A DNA stretch of 64,000 bases from Maridesulfovibrio bastinii DSM 16055 (GCF_000429985.1 NZ_AUCX01000017.1:1-64000); one strand, 5' to 3'; shown: positions 35,822-45,738, counted from the first letter of the stretch. Program-made: numbers and translations. Notes: generated by a model from the letters alone, not told the origin.

Positions 35822-36562
35822 TTACAGGCAGTTTATCCTGTTTGCAGCACAGGCAGCACCAAATCCGTTATCAATATTAACCACGGATACTCCACTGGCG
35901 CATGAGGTCAACATTCCCAGCAGCGCGGAAAGCCCTGAAAAAGATGCTCCATACCCTACCGAGGTGGGTACAGCGATTATCGGCTTGGAAACCAATCCGC
36001 CGATAACACTTGCCAGAGCTCCTTCCATTCCAGCTATGACAATCAGTACTCTGGCTTTTTGAATATCTTCAAGCCGTTCCATAAGTCTGTGAATACCGGC
36101 TACGCCAACATCAGATATCACCTTTGAATGATTACCCATCATTTCACAGGTAACTCTGGCTTCCTCAGCAACTCCGAGATCAGAGGTTCCAGCGGTGACA
36201 ATCATCACTTCACCTTCGCGGTAATCAACAGGATGGCTTATATATGTGAGGGTTCTGCCTAACTCATTATACTCTACCCCAGCACACAGACTTTTTACAT
36301 GCGCGGCCATTTCAGGACGGACTCTTGTCGCCAGCAGATTGGTGCGATCTTTCAATTTCAAGAAAATATCACCGACCTGTTCAGGTGTTTTTCCTGCACC
36401 ATATATAACTTCAGGGAATCCGTTTCTAGATGGCCGTGAAAGATCAAATTTCGTGTGCCCAAGGTCAACTGTGGTATTTCCTTCTATCATCCCAAGAGCA
36501 TCATCAACATTAAGACTGCCGTCTTTAATTCCGTTCAATATTTTTACTAATTTATCACTCAT
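35822..36562 (-). CDS. larB: LarB, pyridinium-3,5-biscarboxylate mononucleotide synthase
   Basis: A 246-residue protein of the PurE/AIR-carboxylase-like family. Visible blocks include MIVTAGTSDLGVAEEA, VGVAGIHRL, VIAGMEGALASVIGGL and the PTSVGYGASFSGLSALLGML loop with CASGV, all conserved in LarB. LarB hydrolyses and carboxylates nicotinic acid adenine dinucleotide as the first step of the nickel-pincer nucleotide cofactor. An ATG at 36562 is used; two codons upstream a TTG is poorer. It follows larE by 34 bases. Confidence 0.93.
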   Translation of the reverse strand: MSDKLVKILNGIKDGSLNVDDALGMIEGNTTVDLGHTKFDLSRPSRNGFPEVIYGAGKTPEQVGDIFLKLKDRTNLLATRVRPEMAAHVKSLCAGVEYNELGRTLTYISHPVDYREGEVMIVTAGTSDLGVAEEARVTCEMMGNHSKVISDVGVAGIHRLMERLEDIQKARVLIVIAGMEGALASVIGGLVSKPIIAVPTSVGYGASFSGLSALLGMLTSCASGVSVVNIDNGFGAACAANRINCL

Positions 36563-36596
36563 AATCAAAAAACCATTTATATAAATTTATGTCGGA

Positions 36597-37427
36597 TCAG
36601 GAATATTTTTTATCAATCTTATTGAGGCTGCCCATACGGTATCCGTCAATATCAACAGTGACATGATCATATCCGAGAGCCTTAATTTCAGGGCTGAGAC
36701 TACTTTCAAGCAATGCTGAACAAAGGCCCGCAACTTCTTCAGAAGGGACCTCAATACGGGCAAGTCGACCGTGACTGCGCAGGCGAACCGCAGGAAAACC
36801 GATGGATCTTATCAGCTGTTCACCTTTATCAATTTTAAGCAGCTCAGATTCTTCAACAAAATTCCCATGTGGAATACGGGTAAGCAGACACGCTCCTGCC
36901 GGAGTATCCCAAGTATCCAGACCCTTTATTCTGGAAACGTCCCGGATATCCTGTTTGGAAAATCCGGCAGCAAGAAGAGGACTTTCTATTCCCAGTTCCT
37001 TAATGGCCTTGCGCCCCGGTCGGTAATCTCCGAGATCATCAACATTGCTTCCGTCAATGACATGACTGATAGAATTGTCAGCGGCTATCTCCAAAAGTTT
37101 TCCAAACAAATATTTTTTGCAAAGATAACATCTCTCAGGTGGATTATTCTGCAGAAAATCCGGCAGATCAGTTTCAATTACAAGATGGCGGACTCCAAAA
37201 GATTCAACCAGTTTCAAAGCTGCCTTGATTTCAGATTGCGGAGAATAAGGCGTTTTGAAAGTTACTACCAGCAGACTTTCCTTAATGGACTTAGCCGCAG
37301 CATAAAGCAGCAATGAACTGTCCACCCCACCGGAAAAAGCCAGAACAGCGTTTCCCATCCCAGATAGTAATTCACTAAGTTTTTTATACTTATTTTCTAA
37401 GATGTTATCAGTATTCACTTTAAACAC
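36597..37427 (-). CDS. larE: LarE, ATP-dependent sacrificial sulfur transferase
   Basis: A 276-residue PP-loop enzyme. AFSGGVDSSLLLYAA is the pyrophosphatase motif, and the conserved cysteine region CYLCKKYLFGKL (about residue 110) is present, together with the PAGACLLTRIPHG segment. LarE sulfurates the biscarboxylate mononucleotide using its own cysteine or a bound cluster; the CxxC and the later Cys suggest the cluster-type LarE (inference). Its start overlaps the larC stop by eight bases. Confidence 0.92.
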   Translation of the reverse strand: MFKVNTDNILENKYKKLSELLSGMGNAVLAFSGGVDSSLLLYAAAKSIKESLLVVTFKTPYSPQSEIKAALKLVESFGVRHLVIETDLPDFLQNNPPERCYLCKKYLFGKLLEIAADNSISHVIDGSNVDDLGDYRPGRKAIKELGIESPLLAAGFSKQDIRDVSRIKGLDTWDTPAGACLLTRIPHGNFVEESELLKIDKGEQLIRSIGFPAVRLRSHGRLARIEVPSEEVAGLCSALLESSLSPEIKALGYDHVTVDIDGYRMGSLNKIDKKYS

Positions 37428-38718
37428 TTTTCTTATTTATTATTTCGTAAACCCGGGACAGAGATATATCCTTTTCACGGGCAATTTTTCTGCAATCCTC
37501 AAATTCAGGCTTGGAGCGATAAATTTCACCATCTATTAAAGCATGCTTAAAAGTCACAGGACCGAGATCGGTCTGCACAGTTTCAAACTTTCTCTCCAAA
37601 GCTGTTTTATCCAGCGGAAAACATTTCACTCCAAGTGTGGTGGTATGGTAAAACAGCAATCTGGTAAAATGTTCTTTGTCATCCTCCGAGCAAAGAACGG
37701 AAAGCATGGTTCCGGGACGGTTCTTTTTCATTGTAACCGGGGTGAAATAAACATCCATAGCCCCTTTTTCCATCAGCGTTTCCAGAGCGGCTCCAAGCAT
37801 TTCAGCCGTCATATCATCAATATTACACTGCAACAGGCAGGCCTTACTGGATATATTTCCGTCAGCAGAATCTTGAGATTCAGCTAAAAACACCCTTAAA
37901 AAATTAGGAAATTCAGTTTTGCGGTGTCCAATGCCATAACCGGTTTCAGTTATTTCCATAACCGGAGAAGACGGGAACGAACTGACAAGTGTTTTGATTA
38001 TTGCAGCACCTGTCGGAGTAGTTGCTTCGTGATCAGAAGCTCCTCTTCTGCTGGGGACATTCTTTAATATTTCGGCAGTGGCAGGAGCAGGAACGGGCAT
38101 AACTCCATGGGCGCAGCGAACAAAACCGCCACCAAGTTCAACAGGAGAGCCCCAGACAGCATCAACCCCAAGCTTGTGAAAACAGATTGCCGCACCGACA
38201 ATATCCACTATGGAGTCAGTTGCCCCGACTTCGTGAAAGTGTACTTCATCAATGGTTTTGCCATGCACGGCCGCTTCAGCAACAGCAACCTTTTCAAAAA
38301 TGCTGATGCTTGTGTCTTTCACTTCCTTGGAAAGGGTACTTTTATTTATAATTTCCCTGATATCTGAAAAATTACGGTTAGGTGCATGACTATGTTCATG
38401 CTCGCCATGCGAATGATCATGTCCGTGTCCGCTATGATGATGCCCTTTCGCTGAATTTGAAGCCTTGCTTGCGTTGTTATCAGCATGAATATGATGGTGG
38501 TGATGCCCGCAGTCCTGATTTTTAAGAACAACATCAACTTTTGTTCCATGAATTCCATTACGCGAATCAGAACTGACGATCAGCTCGAATTCATCCTGAA
38601 GACCGAGTTTATCCAGTTCAGTTTTAAGAAAATCGGCATCAACACCAAGGTTGATCATAGCTGCAAGATTCATATCGCCGCTGATTCCGGCAAAACAATC
38701 ATAATATAATACTTTCAT
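37420..38718 (-). CDS. larC: LarC, nickel-inserting enzyme (single ORF)
   Basis: A 432-residue protein. YDCFAGISGDMNLAAMINLGV at the start and the DHEATTPTGAAIIKTL block are LarC signatures. A His-rich loop (about 72-112, HHHHH plus HSGHGHDHSHGEHEHSH) can bind nickel. LarC inserts Ni using CTP to finish the nickel-pincer cofactor. In Lactobacillus larC needs a ribosomal frameshift, whereas here it is one frame. Only a weak Shine-Dalgarno precedes the ATG, and an imperfect 24-base palindrome lies just upstream. Confidence 0.93.
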   Translation of the reverse strand: MKVLYYDCFAGISGDMNLAAMINLGVDADFLKTELDKLGLQDEFELIVSSDSRNGIHGTKVDVVLKNQDCGHHHHHIHADNNASKASNSAKGHHHSGHGHDHSHGEHEHSHAPNRNFSDIREIINKSTLSKEVKDTSISIFEKVAVAEAAVHGKTIDEVHFHEVGATDSIVDIVGAAICFHKLGVDAVWGSPVELGGGFVRCAHGVMPVPAPATAEILKNVPSRRGASDHEATTPTGAAIIKTLVSSFPSSPVMEITETGYGIGHRKTEFPNFLRVFLAESQDSADGNISSKACLLQCNIDDMTAEMLGAALETLMEKGAMDVYFTPVTMKKNRPGTMLSVLCSEDDKEHFTRLLFYHTTTLGVKCFPLDKTALERKFETVQTDLGPVTFKHALIDGEIYRSKPEFEDCRKIAREKDISLSRVYEIINKKSV

Positions 38719-38735
38719 CTATATAATATTTCCAT

Positions 38736-38759
38736 GTGGCGTACCATTTGGCACGCCAC
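38736..38759. promoter_or_regulatory. 24-base palindrome upstream of larC
   Basis: GTGGCGT (38736-38742) and ACGCCAC (38753-38759), with most of the centre also self-complementary. No T-run follows on either strand. It is 18 bases before larC and downstream of the ferredoxin-type AKR gene. Candidate operator of the lar genes. Confidence 0.4.
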
Positions 38760-38798
38760 TATTTAATTCAGTGCTATCAGGCAGAATATACGGCCAGT

Positions 38799-39959
38799 TT
38801 AATTTTCCATTTCACGGGCAACTCTTTCAAGCATGTCCGGAATTCTTATTTTCTGAGGACACTTGGTAAGACATTCCCCACAACCAACACACTGGGAAGC
38901 CAGACCTGATCCACGCTGAGTAACGGTACCTCCGGCAAAAATATTATACAGCCTTTTGGCTTCCTTTTCATCGCCGAACATGTGCATTCTGTTGAAGTAG
39001 TCAAAGCAGGATGGAATGATTACCCCGGCAGGACACGGCATACAGTAACCGCAACCGGTGCAGCCGACCTGCATAAGCTCCCTGTATTTATCCGCAGCCT
39101 GTTTAATAAGAGAAAGCTCGTCTGCGGTTAAGGATTCAGGCTCAGCCTCAGATGCAATACGCATATTCTCACTTATGTGATCTTCGTTATTCATTCCTGA
39201 TAATACGACTGTAACTTCAGGATGATTCCAGACCCAGCGCAAAGCCCATTCCACAGGGGTTCTCTTAACTTCAGATCTGCCCCAGATTTCAGCAACTTCT
39301 TTAGGAGCTTCAGCTAAGCCCAGACAGCCCCCGCGCAAAGGTTCCATGATTATCACACCGATATCTTTTGACGCAGCGTACTCAAGACCACTGGTTCCGG
39401 CCTGAAAATGCTCATCAAGATAGTTGTACTGAATCTGGCAGAAAACCCACGGGTAGGCGTCGACTATTCTTTTGAAATCCTCGGATTCCCCATGAAATGA
39501 AAAACCGGCATTAATTATTCTGCCGTCTTCCACAGCCTTGTCCAGAAATTCCATAACACCCAATGCGGAGATGTTATCCCAGGAATCCCCTGAAAGACCA
39601 TGCACAAGATAATAGTCTATATGATCTGTGCCGAGCCTCTCCAGCTGGGCGTTAAGGAATTTATCCATATCTTCACGGCTGGTCACCAGCCATGTAGGAA
39701 GCTTGGTGGCTATTTTAACTTTTTCCCGGTAACCGTCTTTAAGAGCCTTACCAAGCAAAGGCTCACTTTCACCATTATGATACGGCCATGCCGTATCCAG
39801 ATAATTTATTCCGTCTTCAATTGATTTTCTAATCTGAGAAACAGCTCTCTGCTCGTCAATTTTACCATCTGTCATAGGCAGACGCATACATCCAAATCCC
39901 AAAGCTGACAGTTTATCTCCATTTTTGGGCATAGTTCTATAATGCAATGGTATCTCCAT
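38799..39959 (-). CDS. Aldo/keto reductase with C-terminal iron-sulfur domain
   Basis: A 386-residue protein. The first 280 residues are an aldo/keto reductase barrel (FGCMRLPMTDGKIDE, catalytic Tyr in LDTAWPYHNG, YLVHGLSGDSWD, IIMEPLRGGCLG). The last 90 have two clusters of cysteines, CTGCGYCMPCPAG and CVGCGECLTKCPQ, so a ferredoxin-like 4Fe-4S module is fused on. Such fusions occur in anaerobes; substrate unknown. It lies 80 bases upstream of larC on the minus strand but with a palindrome between, so joint transcription is unclear. Confidence 0.88.
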   Translation of the reverse strand: MEIPLHYRTMPKNGDKLSALGFGCMRLPMTDGKIDEQRAVSQIRKSIEDGINYLDTAWPYHNGESEPLLGKALKDGYREKVKIATKLPTWLVTSREDMDKFLNAQLERLGTDHIDYYLVHGLSGDSWDNISALGVMEFLDKAVEDGRIINAGFSFHGESEDFKRIVDAYPWVFCQIQYNYLDEHFQAGTSGLEYAASKDIGVIIMEPLRGGCLGLAEAPKEVAEIWGRSEVKRTPVEWALRWVWNHPEVTVVLSGMNNEDHISENMRIASEAEPESLTADELSLIKQAADKYRELMQVGCTGCGYCMPCPAGVIIPSCFDYFNRMHMFGDEKEAKRLYNIFAGGTVTQRGSGLASQCVGCGECLTKCPQKIRIPDMLERVAREMEN

Positions 39960-40089
39960 GTTCTCTTAAGTTAGCAGTTAAATCCTGTTCAATTTTTCAG
40001 AATCTTTAATACGGCATTCCGGCTGAGGAAATACACATTCCATGCAAAATCTTGCCTGATTCTGTAAAAACATGGATCATACTTAAAAG

Positions 40090-41439
40090 CTAACGCAACA
40101 GATATTTAAGAGTATATCCAAACGATGGGTAAGCCCAGACCATGTCGGCAAGGGCATCAATCGTTATCCCGCAACGCATGCCGAGGGTTATCAAATTTAT
40201 TATTTCTTCAGCACGGTCGCCCATTATATGCGCACCCAAAATAAGTCTTGATCCTTTCTCAATTAGCAATTTGAATTCGGCACAATCCTGCCCCAGTCTT
40301 TTATATTCTGACCATCGTGAAGCATCCTTAGAGAGCACCTCAAAATCCAAGCCCTTTTCTCTGGCCTTTTCTTCAAGCAGTCCCACTGCCGCTATTGGTG
40401 GATAAGTAAACAGGGCGTAGGGAATCAATCCGTAATCAATGGTTTTATTATTTCCATTTATGATTGAGTCAGCAGCAATTTCAGCTTCAAGAGATGCTAC
40501 CGGAGTAAGAGGCATTCCGCGATTGACTACGTCTCCTGCGGCATAAACCGAAGGATTCGAGACACTCTGCATATATTCATTAACATCTATTCCGCCACTA
40601 GTTGTTTCAACTCCGGCAATATCTGCGCGTAATCCTTCTATGTCCGGGATTCTGCCTGCACCATGGATAAAACAGTCCGCTTCAAAAGAATTATTACCTT
40701 GCGGTCCGGTTTTAAGAATAAGTCCGCTATCTGTTTTCTGTAACGAAACAGCCGGTTCATTCATAACTATTTTCACGCCGATATCTTCCAGCTTCGCGCA
40801 CAAACGTTTTGTCAGATCAATATCAAAATTTCTGAGTACCCTGTCACTTCTATTGATAATAGTCGCCTTTACCCCGGCAAGCGCAGCGATATGGGCTAGC
40901 TCAAATGAGATAAAGCCACCGCCAATAAAAGATATCCGTTTCGGAAGTTCATCAAATTCAAAAAAATCAGTGCTTGTTGAGACCAGCTCTTCTCCGGTAA
41001 TTCCCATAGTTCTTGGTCTAGCCCCTCCGGCTATACATATCTTTTTAGCATGTATTTCTTTACCCTTAACCTTAATACTTTGGGGACCGCTGAAAACAGC
41101 AGGACCGTCAAAAACATCTATGCCCTTACTAATGTAGTGTCTGCGCACAATGGCGGTGATAGGATCAGTAAACGAGCGCTTGAACTTTATAAGCTCGGAC
41201 CATTCAACAGAACCTTTCCCCAACACTCCGTGTTTATTGCTGTTATTATATTTTTCTACGGTTTCAGTAATATCTGCCAGAACTTTTTTAGGTTCGCATC
41301 CAACCAGAGGGCATGTTCCACCCAGACCGAACTTCTCAATCACAGCAACCTTCATTCCGGCTGAGGAACATTTTCCGGCAACAGAACCGCCAGCAGGTCC
41401 GGCGCCGATAACCGCAACATCATATTCATACTTTGTCAT
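40090..41439 (-). CDS. Class I pyridine nucleotide-disulfide oxidoreductase
   Basis: A 449-residue FAD enzyme related to glutathione and mercuric reductases. FAD-binding GAGPAGGSVAGKC, the redox-active disulfide GGTCPLVGCEPKK, the NAD(P) fold GGGFISFELAHIAA and VYAAGDVVN are all present. The C-terminal interface is HIMGDRAEEI..VWAYPSFGY; the usual His-Glu dyad (HPT-SE) that works with the disulfide is not there. It may be a disulfide or metal reductase of unusual mechanism. GAGGGAAA precedes the ATG. Confidence 0.82.
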   Translation of the reverse strand: MTKYEYDVAVIGAGPAGGSVAGKCSSAGMKVAVIEKFGLGGTCPLVGCEPKKVLADITETVEKYNNSNKHGVLGKGSVEWSELIKFKRSFTDPITAIVRRHYISKGIDVFDGPAVFSGPQSIKVKGKEIHAKKICIAGGARPRTMGITGEELVSTSTDFFEFDELPKRISFIGGGFISFELAHIAALAGVKATIINRSDRVLRNFDIDLTKRLCAKLEDIGVKIVMNEPAVSLQKTDSGLILKTGPQGNNSFEADCFIHGAGRIPDIEGLRADIAGVETTSGGIDVNEYMQSVSNPSVYAAGDVVNRGMPLTPVASLEAEIAADSIINGNNKTIDYGLIPYALFTYPPIAAVGLLEEKAREKGLDFEVLSKDASRWSEYKRLGQDCAEFKLLIEKGSRLILGAHIMGDRAEEIINLITLGMRCGITIDALADMVWAYPSFGYTLKYLLR

Positions 41440-41477
41440 AATTTATTTTCCCTCACTTTTAAGGTAAACCAAAAAAC

Positions 41478-42479
41478 ATGTCTGACAAAACCATAACACA
41501 TCCCGTAACAAAAATAAGGCCCCTATCAACAGGACAAAATGATTGCCATGATGAAAATGGAAACATTGTAAACTGCGCCGGAAGCGGTCAGGACGCCGAA
41601 TTCTCTTCAGGAATAAAATGGCCGGACCCAAGATTTGAAACAAATGGAGAAACTGTCACTGATCTTTTAACAGGACTTATCTGGAGCAAAAATTCAAATC
41701 CGGCAGGCTTCCCCATGCTGTGGGAAGAAAGCCTTGATTTCATCGATTCATTAAACAGCCAGAATTTCGCAGGTAGAAACGACTGGCGCATGCCAAATAG
41801 AAAAGAACTGCACAGCCTTATCAGCTTTAATGAAAACAAACCTGCCATAGCTGCACCAAATCCGTTCGGTAAAATTTTTCTAGCCTGGTACTGGACTAGT
41901 ACCAGTTACGCCGGAAGCTTGAAACATGCATGGCGGGTTCAACTTGAAGGCGGCAGAATGTTTTTCGGAGCAAAAACAGAATACTCCCTTTTGTGGCCTG
42001 TATGCGGTGAAAGCAGTAATCTTGCTTTAACCGGGCAGAAAGCAAATTACGATCAGAAAAAAAGAGACAACCAGCATGGCATGGAATGGCCGAAGCATAG
42101 ATTTATGGATGAGGGGGAAACAGTAGCAGACGCACTGACAGGACTTCGCTGGATGAAAAAGGCTGACCTGTGCGGTGCTGTATCATGGAAGGAAGCCCTT
42201 GAAAAAGTAGCAGAGTTAAACGCTGGTGATAGCAAAAACAATTGGAGAATGCCTAACATACGTGAACTTGAAAGCCTGATTGATGCTTCCGAGTCCTATC
42301 CGGCATTATCTGACAAGCATCCTTTCACCGATACCGGAGATGTTTACTGGTCATCAACTTCCAGCAGCTTTGAATATGACTGGGCTATGGCCATCTACCT
42401 TGATAAAGGAGCTGTAGGCGTCGGTTTTAAAACAGGAGATCCTTTTCTGGTCTGGCCGGTTGCCGATATTAAAGATTAA
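41478..42479 (+). CDS. DUF1566 (Lcl-like) repeat protein
   Basis: A 333-residue protein with two DUF1566-type repeats. Repeat 1 (about 65-175) contains DLLTGLIWSKNS, NDWRMPNRKELHSLI and YWTSTSYAG. Repeat 2 (about 215-330) contains DALTGLRWMKK, NNWRMPNIRELESLI and YWSSTSSSFEYDWAM. No signal peptide is evident. DUF1566 repeats are related to Legionella Lcl adhesins, but function here is unknown. It is divergent from the oxidoreductase gene. The Shine-Dalgarno is weak. Confidence 0.75.
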   Translation: MSDKTITHPVTKIRPLSTGQNDCHDENGNIVNCAGSGQDAEFSSGIKWPDPRFETNGETVTDLLTGLIWSKNSNPAGFPMLWEESLDFIDSLNSQNFAGRNDWRMPNRKELHSLISFNENKPAIAAPNPFGKIFLAWYWTSTSYAGSLKHAWRVQLEGGRMFFGAKTEYSLLWPVCGESSNLALTGQKANYDQKKRDNQHGMEWPKHRFMDEGETVADALTGLRWMKKADLCGAVSWKEALEKVAELNAGDSKNNWRMPNIRELESLIDASESYPALSDKHPFTDTGDVYWSSTSSSFEYDWAMAIYLDKGAVGVGFKTGDPFLVWPVADIKD

Positions 42480-42492
42480 ATCCGGCAACCGG
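42456..42492. terminator. Hairpin at the DUF1566/RND convergent ends
   Basis: CCGGTTGCCG (42456-42465) pairs with CGGCAACCGG (42483-42492); perfect 10-base stem straddling the DUF1566 stop codon. A T-run is absent on both strands, so it is a terminator candidate only. Confidence 0.45.
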
Positions 42493-42501
42493 GTCCATAT
42501 T

Positions 42502-45500
42502 TTATACTTCTTTGCGGTACATAACGTAGTAACCGCAGGGAACAACAACCAGAGTAAAAGCAGTCGAAGCAAAAAGACCGAAAATAAGAGCCCATGCAAG
42601 CCCTGAAAAAATAGGGTCCAGTGTTATGGGCCATGCTCCGAGAGCTGTTGTTAAAGCTGTCAGCACAATCGGTCTCAGCCTTACCGCACCGGAGAGAACT
42701 ATAGCCTTTTTCAGGTTATACCCTTCGGCTACGGATGATTTAATAAAATCAATAAGAACGATCGAGTTTCTAATGACTATGCCGCCAAGAGCAATCATTC
42801 CGATCATACTTGTTGCGGTAAAAAATACCGGATCGGCGTAACCGCCCACCATCCTGCCCGCAACCATATTCAACAGCCAGAATCCCGGGAGGATGCCAAG
42901 CATGGTCAGCGGAATGGACGACATTATGAGCAGTGGCATCAAAAATGAGGACGTTTCAATAATCATCAGGATATAAATACCGGTCAAGGCCGCAGCATAC
43001 GCAATGCCAAGATCACGAAAAACATCAACTGTAATTTTCCATTCCCCTTCTCCGGCCCATTCCGAACGTGTTCCGGCAGGCATGGGGTCTGTTTTCAACC
43101 TATCCTTTAAATCATAAACAACTTCACCCGGAGCCTGCCCTGCTGTTTCAGCATAGACGTAGGCCACCCGTTTGAGATTTTTATGATATACAGGCTGGTC
43201 TTCTTTTATTTCCCTGAAATTTCCAAGTTCAGCCAAGGGGACAAGGGCGCCTGAAGAGGTTTTGAGCCTTAACTCTCCCAATATTTCCGGTCCACTGCGC
43301 AGCCTTACAGGCAGAACAACGCGCACCGGGAGTGGCTGACGCTCACGCGGAGAATGAATAGAAGCCGGAACATCACCGGAAAGAGCAAGACGAAGCGTTT
43401 CAACTACATCTGCGGTGCTGACTCCATGCAGAGCGGCTTTCTCTTTATCAAGCACAAAGTCGTACATGGTCCTTGGTTCTTCTGAAGAATCATCAACATC
43501 CACAACATTCGGCTCTTTGAACATCAATTTTTTCAGATGAACAGCCCCGCTTACAAGATCCTGATACGAAAGTTCAGGCCGCCCATAAACTTCGGTCGTG
43601 ATAGTTGAAATTACCGGAGGTCCCGGAGGTGATTCAACAATTTTAAGAACAGCTCCATTTTCCATGGCTATTTTCTGTAAATCCCTGCGGATTCTCAATC
43701 CGATAGCATGACTCTGCTCATCCCTGTCTTCTTTTTTTAAAAAATTAATCCTGATATCGGCTAAATTAGGTTGTTCACGCCAGTAATAGTGGCGAACCAT
43801 ACCATTAAAATCCATCGGTGAAGGCTGGCCGGTAAAACTTTCAAAATCAGTTATTTCCGGTACTCCGCGCAGATAATTTTCAAATTTCCTGACAACTCTG
43901 TCTGTAGCCTCAAGGGGCGAACCTTCAGGCATATCAATCACAAGCTGCAATTCGTTTTTATTATCAAACGGTAAAATTTTAACCGGAACAAAGCGGAAAA
44001 CAACCAGCAGGATGCTTCCGGCCAGTCCTAAAATTATTCCGGACAGTAACAACCTGCGATAAAATTTACTTTCAAGAAACGGAGTTATTAATTTCTGATA
44101 AATGGAAAGCAGACGGGGATGTACACCGTCAAAAGCTCCATTTGTATTTTCAGAACCAGCTGAGACTGCAACCGGTTTTTTATTTTTAAGGAGTATATAG
44201 GCCATCCACGGAACCACAGTTAAGGCCGCTACTGTTGAAAAAGTAACTGTAAGCGGAACGGTTGCCGCCATAGGAGCCATATACGGTCCCATCATTCCGG
44301 TAATAAAAAACAAAGGAACAAAAGAAACAATGATCGCCAGAGTAGACATGATGACAGGTGGTAAAACTTCACGCACACCATCAAGAGTAGCCTCAAGAGG
44401 ATTCTTTTTACCTTTCAGAATATGACGCTGAATATTATCAACATTGGTTATAGGATCATCCACAACCAGACCAAGAGAAAGGATAAGGGCAAAAAGTGTA
44501 ACCCTGTTAATTGTATATCCGAAAAGCTGGCTCATAAATAAAGCCAGCGAAAAACTCATCGGAACAGCAAGGGCGACAACAACTGATTCGCGCCATCCGA
44601 GAGTAAAAACCAGCAGAACAACAACCGTTACGATGGCATAGCCGAGAGAGCTTAGCAGTTCGTTTACTTTTTCCTGTGCTGTTTCTCCGTAATTTCTGGT
44701 GACACGAACAGCTATACCATCAGGAAGAACTTCGGATTTTAATTCATTCATCCTGACAATGATATTATCGGCAACATCCACAGCGTTTGTGCCTTTTTTC
44801 TTGGCAAGAGCAAGGGTCACTGCCGGAGAAGAGCTTTCTGCTCCGCTGTTTATGCTTTTCAGATAAAAATCAGAAAATCCGATTCGGGAATAACTGCGTG
44901 GTTCTGCCGGACCATCTATTATGTCCGCAACATCACGAAGGTAAACCGGGTTGCCATCGGAAACACCCACGACAAGAGCAGCCGCTTCGTCCGCAGAAAG
45001 AAGAAAAGACTGACTAACCACGTCCTTGCGTTTATTGGCGGCAATAAAGCAACCGGCACTCATGGATCTGTCTGCACCACGCAAAGCCTCCTGCACCTCA
45101 AGAGGAGAAATATTATATCCTGCCAGACGTTCCGGGCTTATCTCGACCCGGACCTCTCTACTTCTTCCTGAATAAATTGAAACCCTTGAAATATTTTCCA
45201 GTTCTGCAAGGCGGTGATATAATTCTTCGGCAATACGCCTTAAATCGAAATCACTGTAGCGGTCTGAGTATCCTTTTTCAGGATAAAGTGTCAGCGAAAC
45301 AATGGGAACATCATCAATCTCTACCGGCTTCACGGCCCACCCGGTAACAATGGAAGGTACCAGTGCCTGATTTTTAAGAATGGTGTTGTGCAGCTTTATG
45401 AGTGAATCTTCGCGGTCCTCACCGACAAAAAAACGGACGGTAACCGAGGCACTGTCTTTCCGGGAAATTGAATAAACGTACTCCACACCATCTATCTGCC

Positions 45501-45738
45501 ACAAAAGCCTTTCAAGAGGTGTTGTGACCAGCATCTCAACTTCTTCAGCCGAAGCGCCCGGAGCCTGAACCAGAACATCCGCCATAGGAACGACAATCTG
45601 GGGTTCTTCTTCCCTTGGGGTCACGATAAGAGCTGCACCGCCGAGGGCAAAAGATGCCAGCAGAACAACAATGGCCATGCGTGAAGTAAGAAAATATCTG
45701 ACCAGTGATTTGATCAGTCCCTCACTGTTCCCGCTCAT
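42502..45738 (-). CDS. RND efflux pump permease (AcrB/MdtBC-type)
   Basis: A 1078-residue inner-membrane proton-driven exporter. The N-terminal helix is followed by a large periplasmic porter domain (PGASAEEVEMLVTTPLE), and the transmembrane repeat includes GLVVDDPITNVDNIQRHI (motif with the proton-relay DD), MSTLAIIVSFVPLFFI and a second half ending LIDFIKSSVAEGYNLKKAI. Length is typical. GGAGG precedes the ATG; its start overlaps the MFP stop by four bases (ATGA). An outer-membrane channel is not in this operon. Substrate unknown. Confidence 0.93.
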   Translation of the reverse strand: MSGNSEGLIKSLVRYFLTSRMAIVVLLASFALGGAALIVTPREEEPQIVVPMADVLVQAPGASAEEVEMLVTTPLERLLWQIDGVEYVYSISRKDSASVTVRFFVGEDREDSLIKLHNTILKNQALVPSIVTGWAVKPVEIDDVPIVSLTLYPEKGYSDRYSDFDLRRIAEELYHRLAELENISRVSIYSGRSREVRVEISPERLAGYNISPLEVQEALRGADRSMSAGCFIAANKRKDVVSQSFLLSADEAAALVVGVSDGNPVYLRDVADIIDGPAEPRSYSRIGFSDFYLKSINSGAESSSPAVTLALAKKKGTNAVDVADNIIVRMNELKSEVLPDGIAVRVTRNYGETAQEKVNELLSSLGYAIVTVVVLLVFTLGWRESVVVALAVPMSFSLALFMSQLFGYTINRVTLFALILSLGLVVDDPITNVDNIQRHILKGKKNPLEATLDGVREVLPPVIMSTLAIIVSFVPLFFITGMMGPYMAPMAATVPLTVTFSTVAALTVVPWMAYILLKNKKPVAVSAGSENTNGAFDGVHPRLLSIYQKLITPFLESKFYRRLLLSGIILGLAGSILLVVFRFVPVKILPFDNKNELQLVIDMPEGSPLEATDRVVRKFENYLRGVPEITDFESFTGQPSPMDFNGMVRHYYWREQPNLADIRINFLKKEDRDEQSHAIGLRIRRDLQKIAMENGAVLKIVESPPGPPVISTITTEVYGRPELSYQDLVSGAVHLKKLMFKEPNVVDVDDSSEEPRTMYDFVLDKEKAALHGVSTADVVETLRLALSGDVPASIHSPRERQPLPVRVVLPVRLRSGPEILGELRLKTSSGALVPLAELGNFREIKEDQPVYHKNLKRVAYVYAETAGQAPGEVVYDLKDRLKTDPMPAGTRSEWAGEGEWKITVDVFRDLGIAYAAALTGIYILMIIETSSFLMPLLIMSSIPLTMLGILPGFWLLNMVAGRMVGGYADPVFFTATSMIGMIALGGIVIRNSIVLIDFIKSSVAEGYNLKKAIVLSGAVRLRPIVLTALTTALGAWPITLDPIFSGLAWALIFGLFASTAFTLVVVPCGYYVMYRKEV

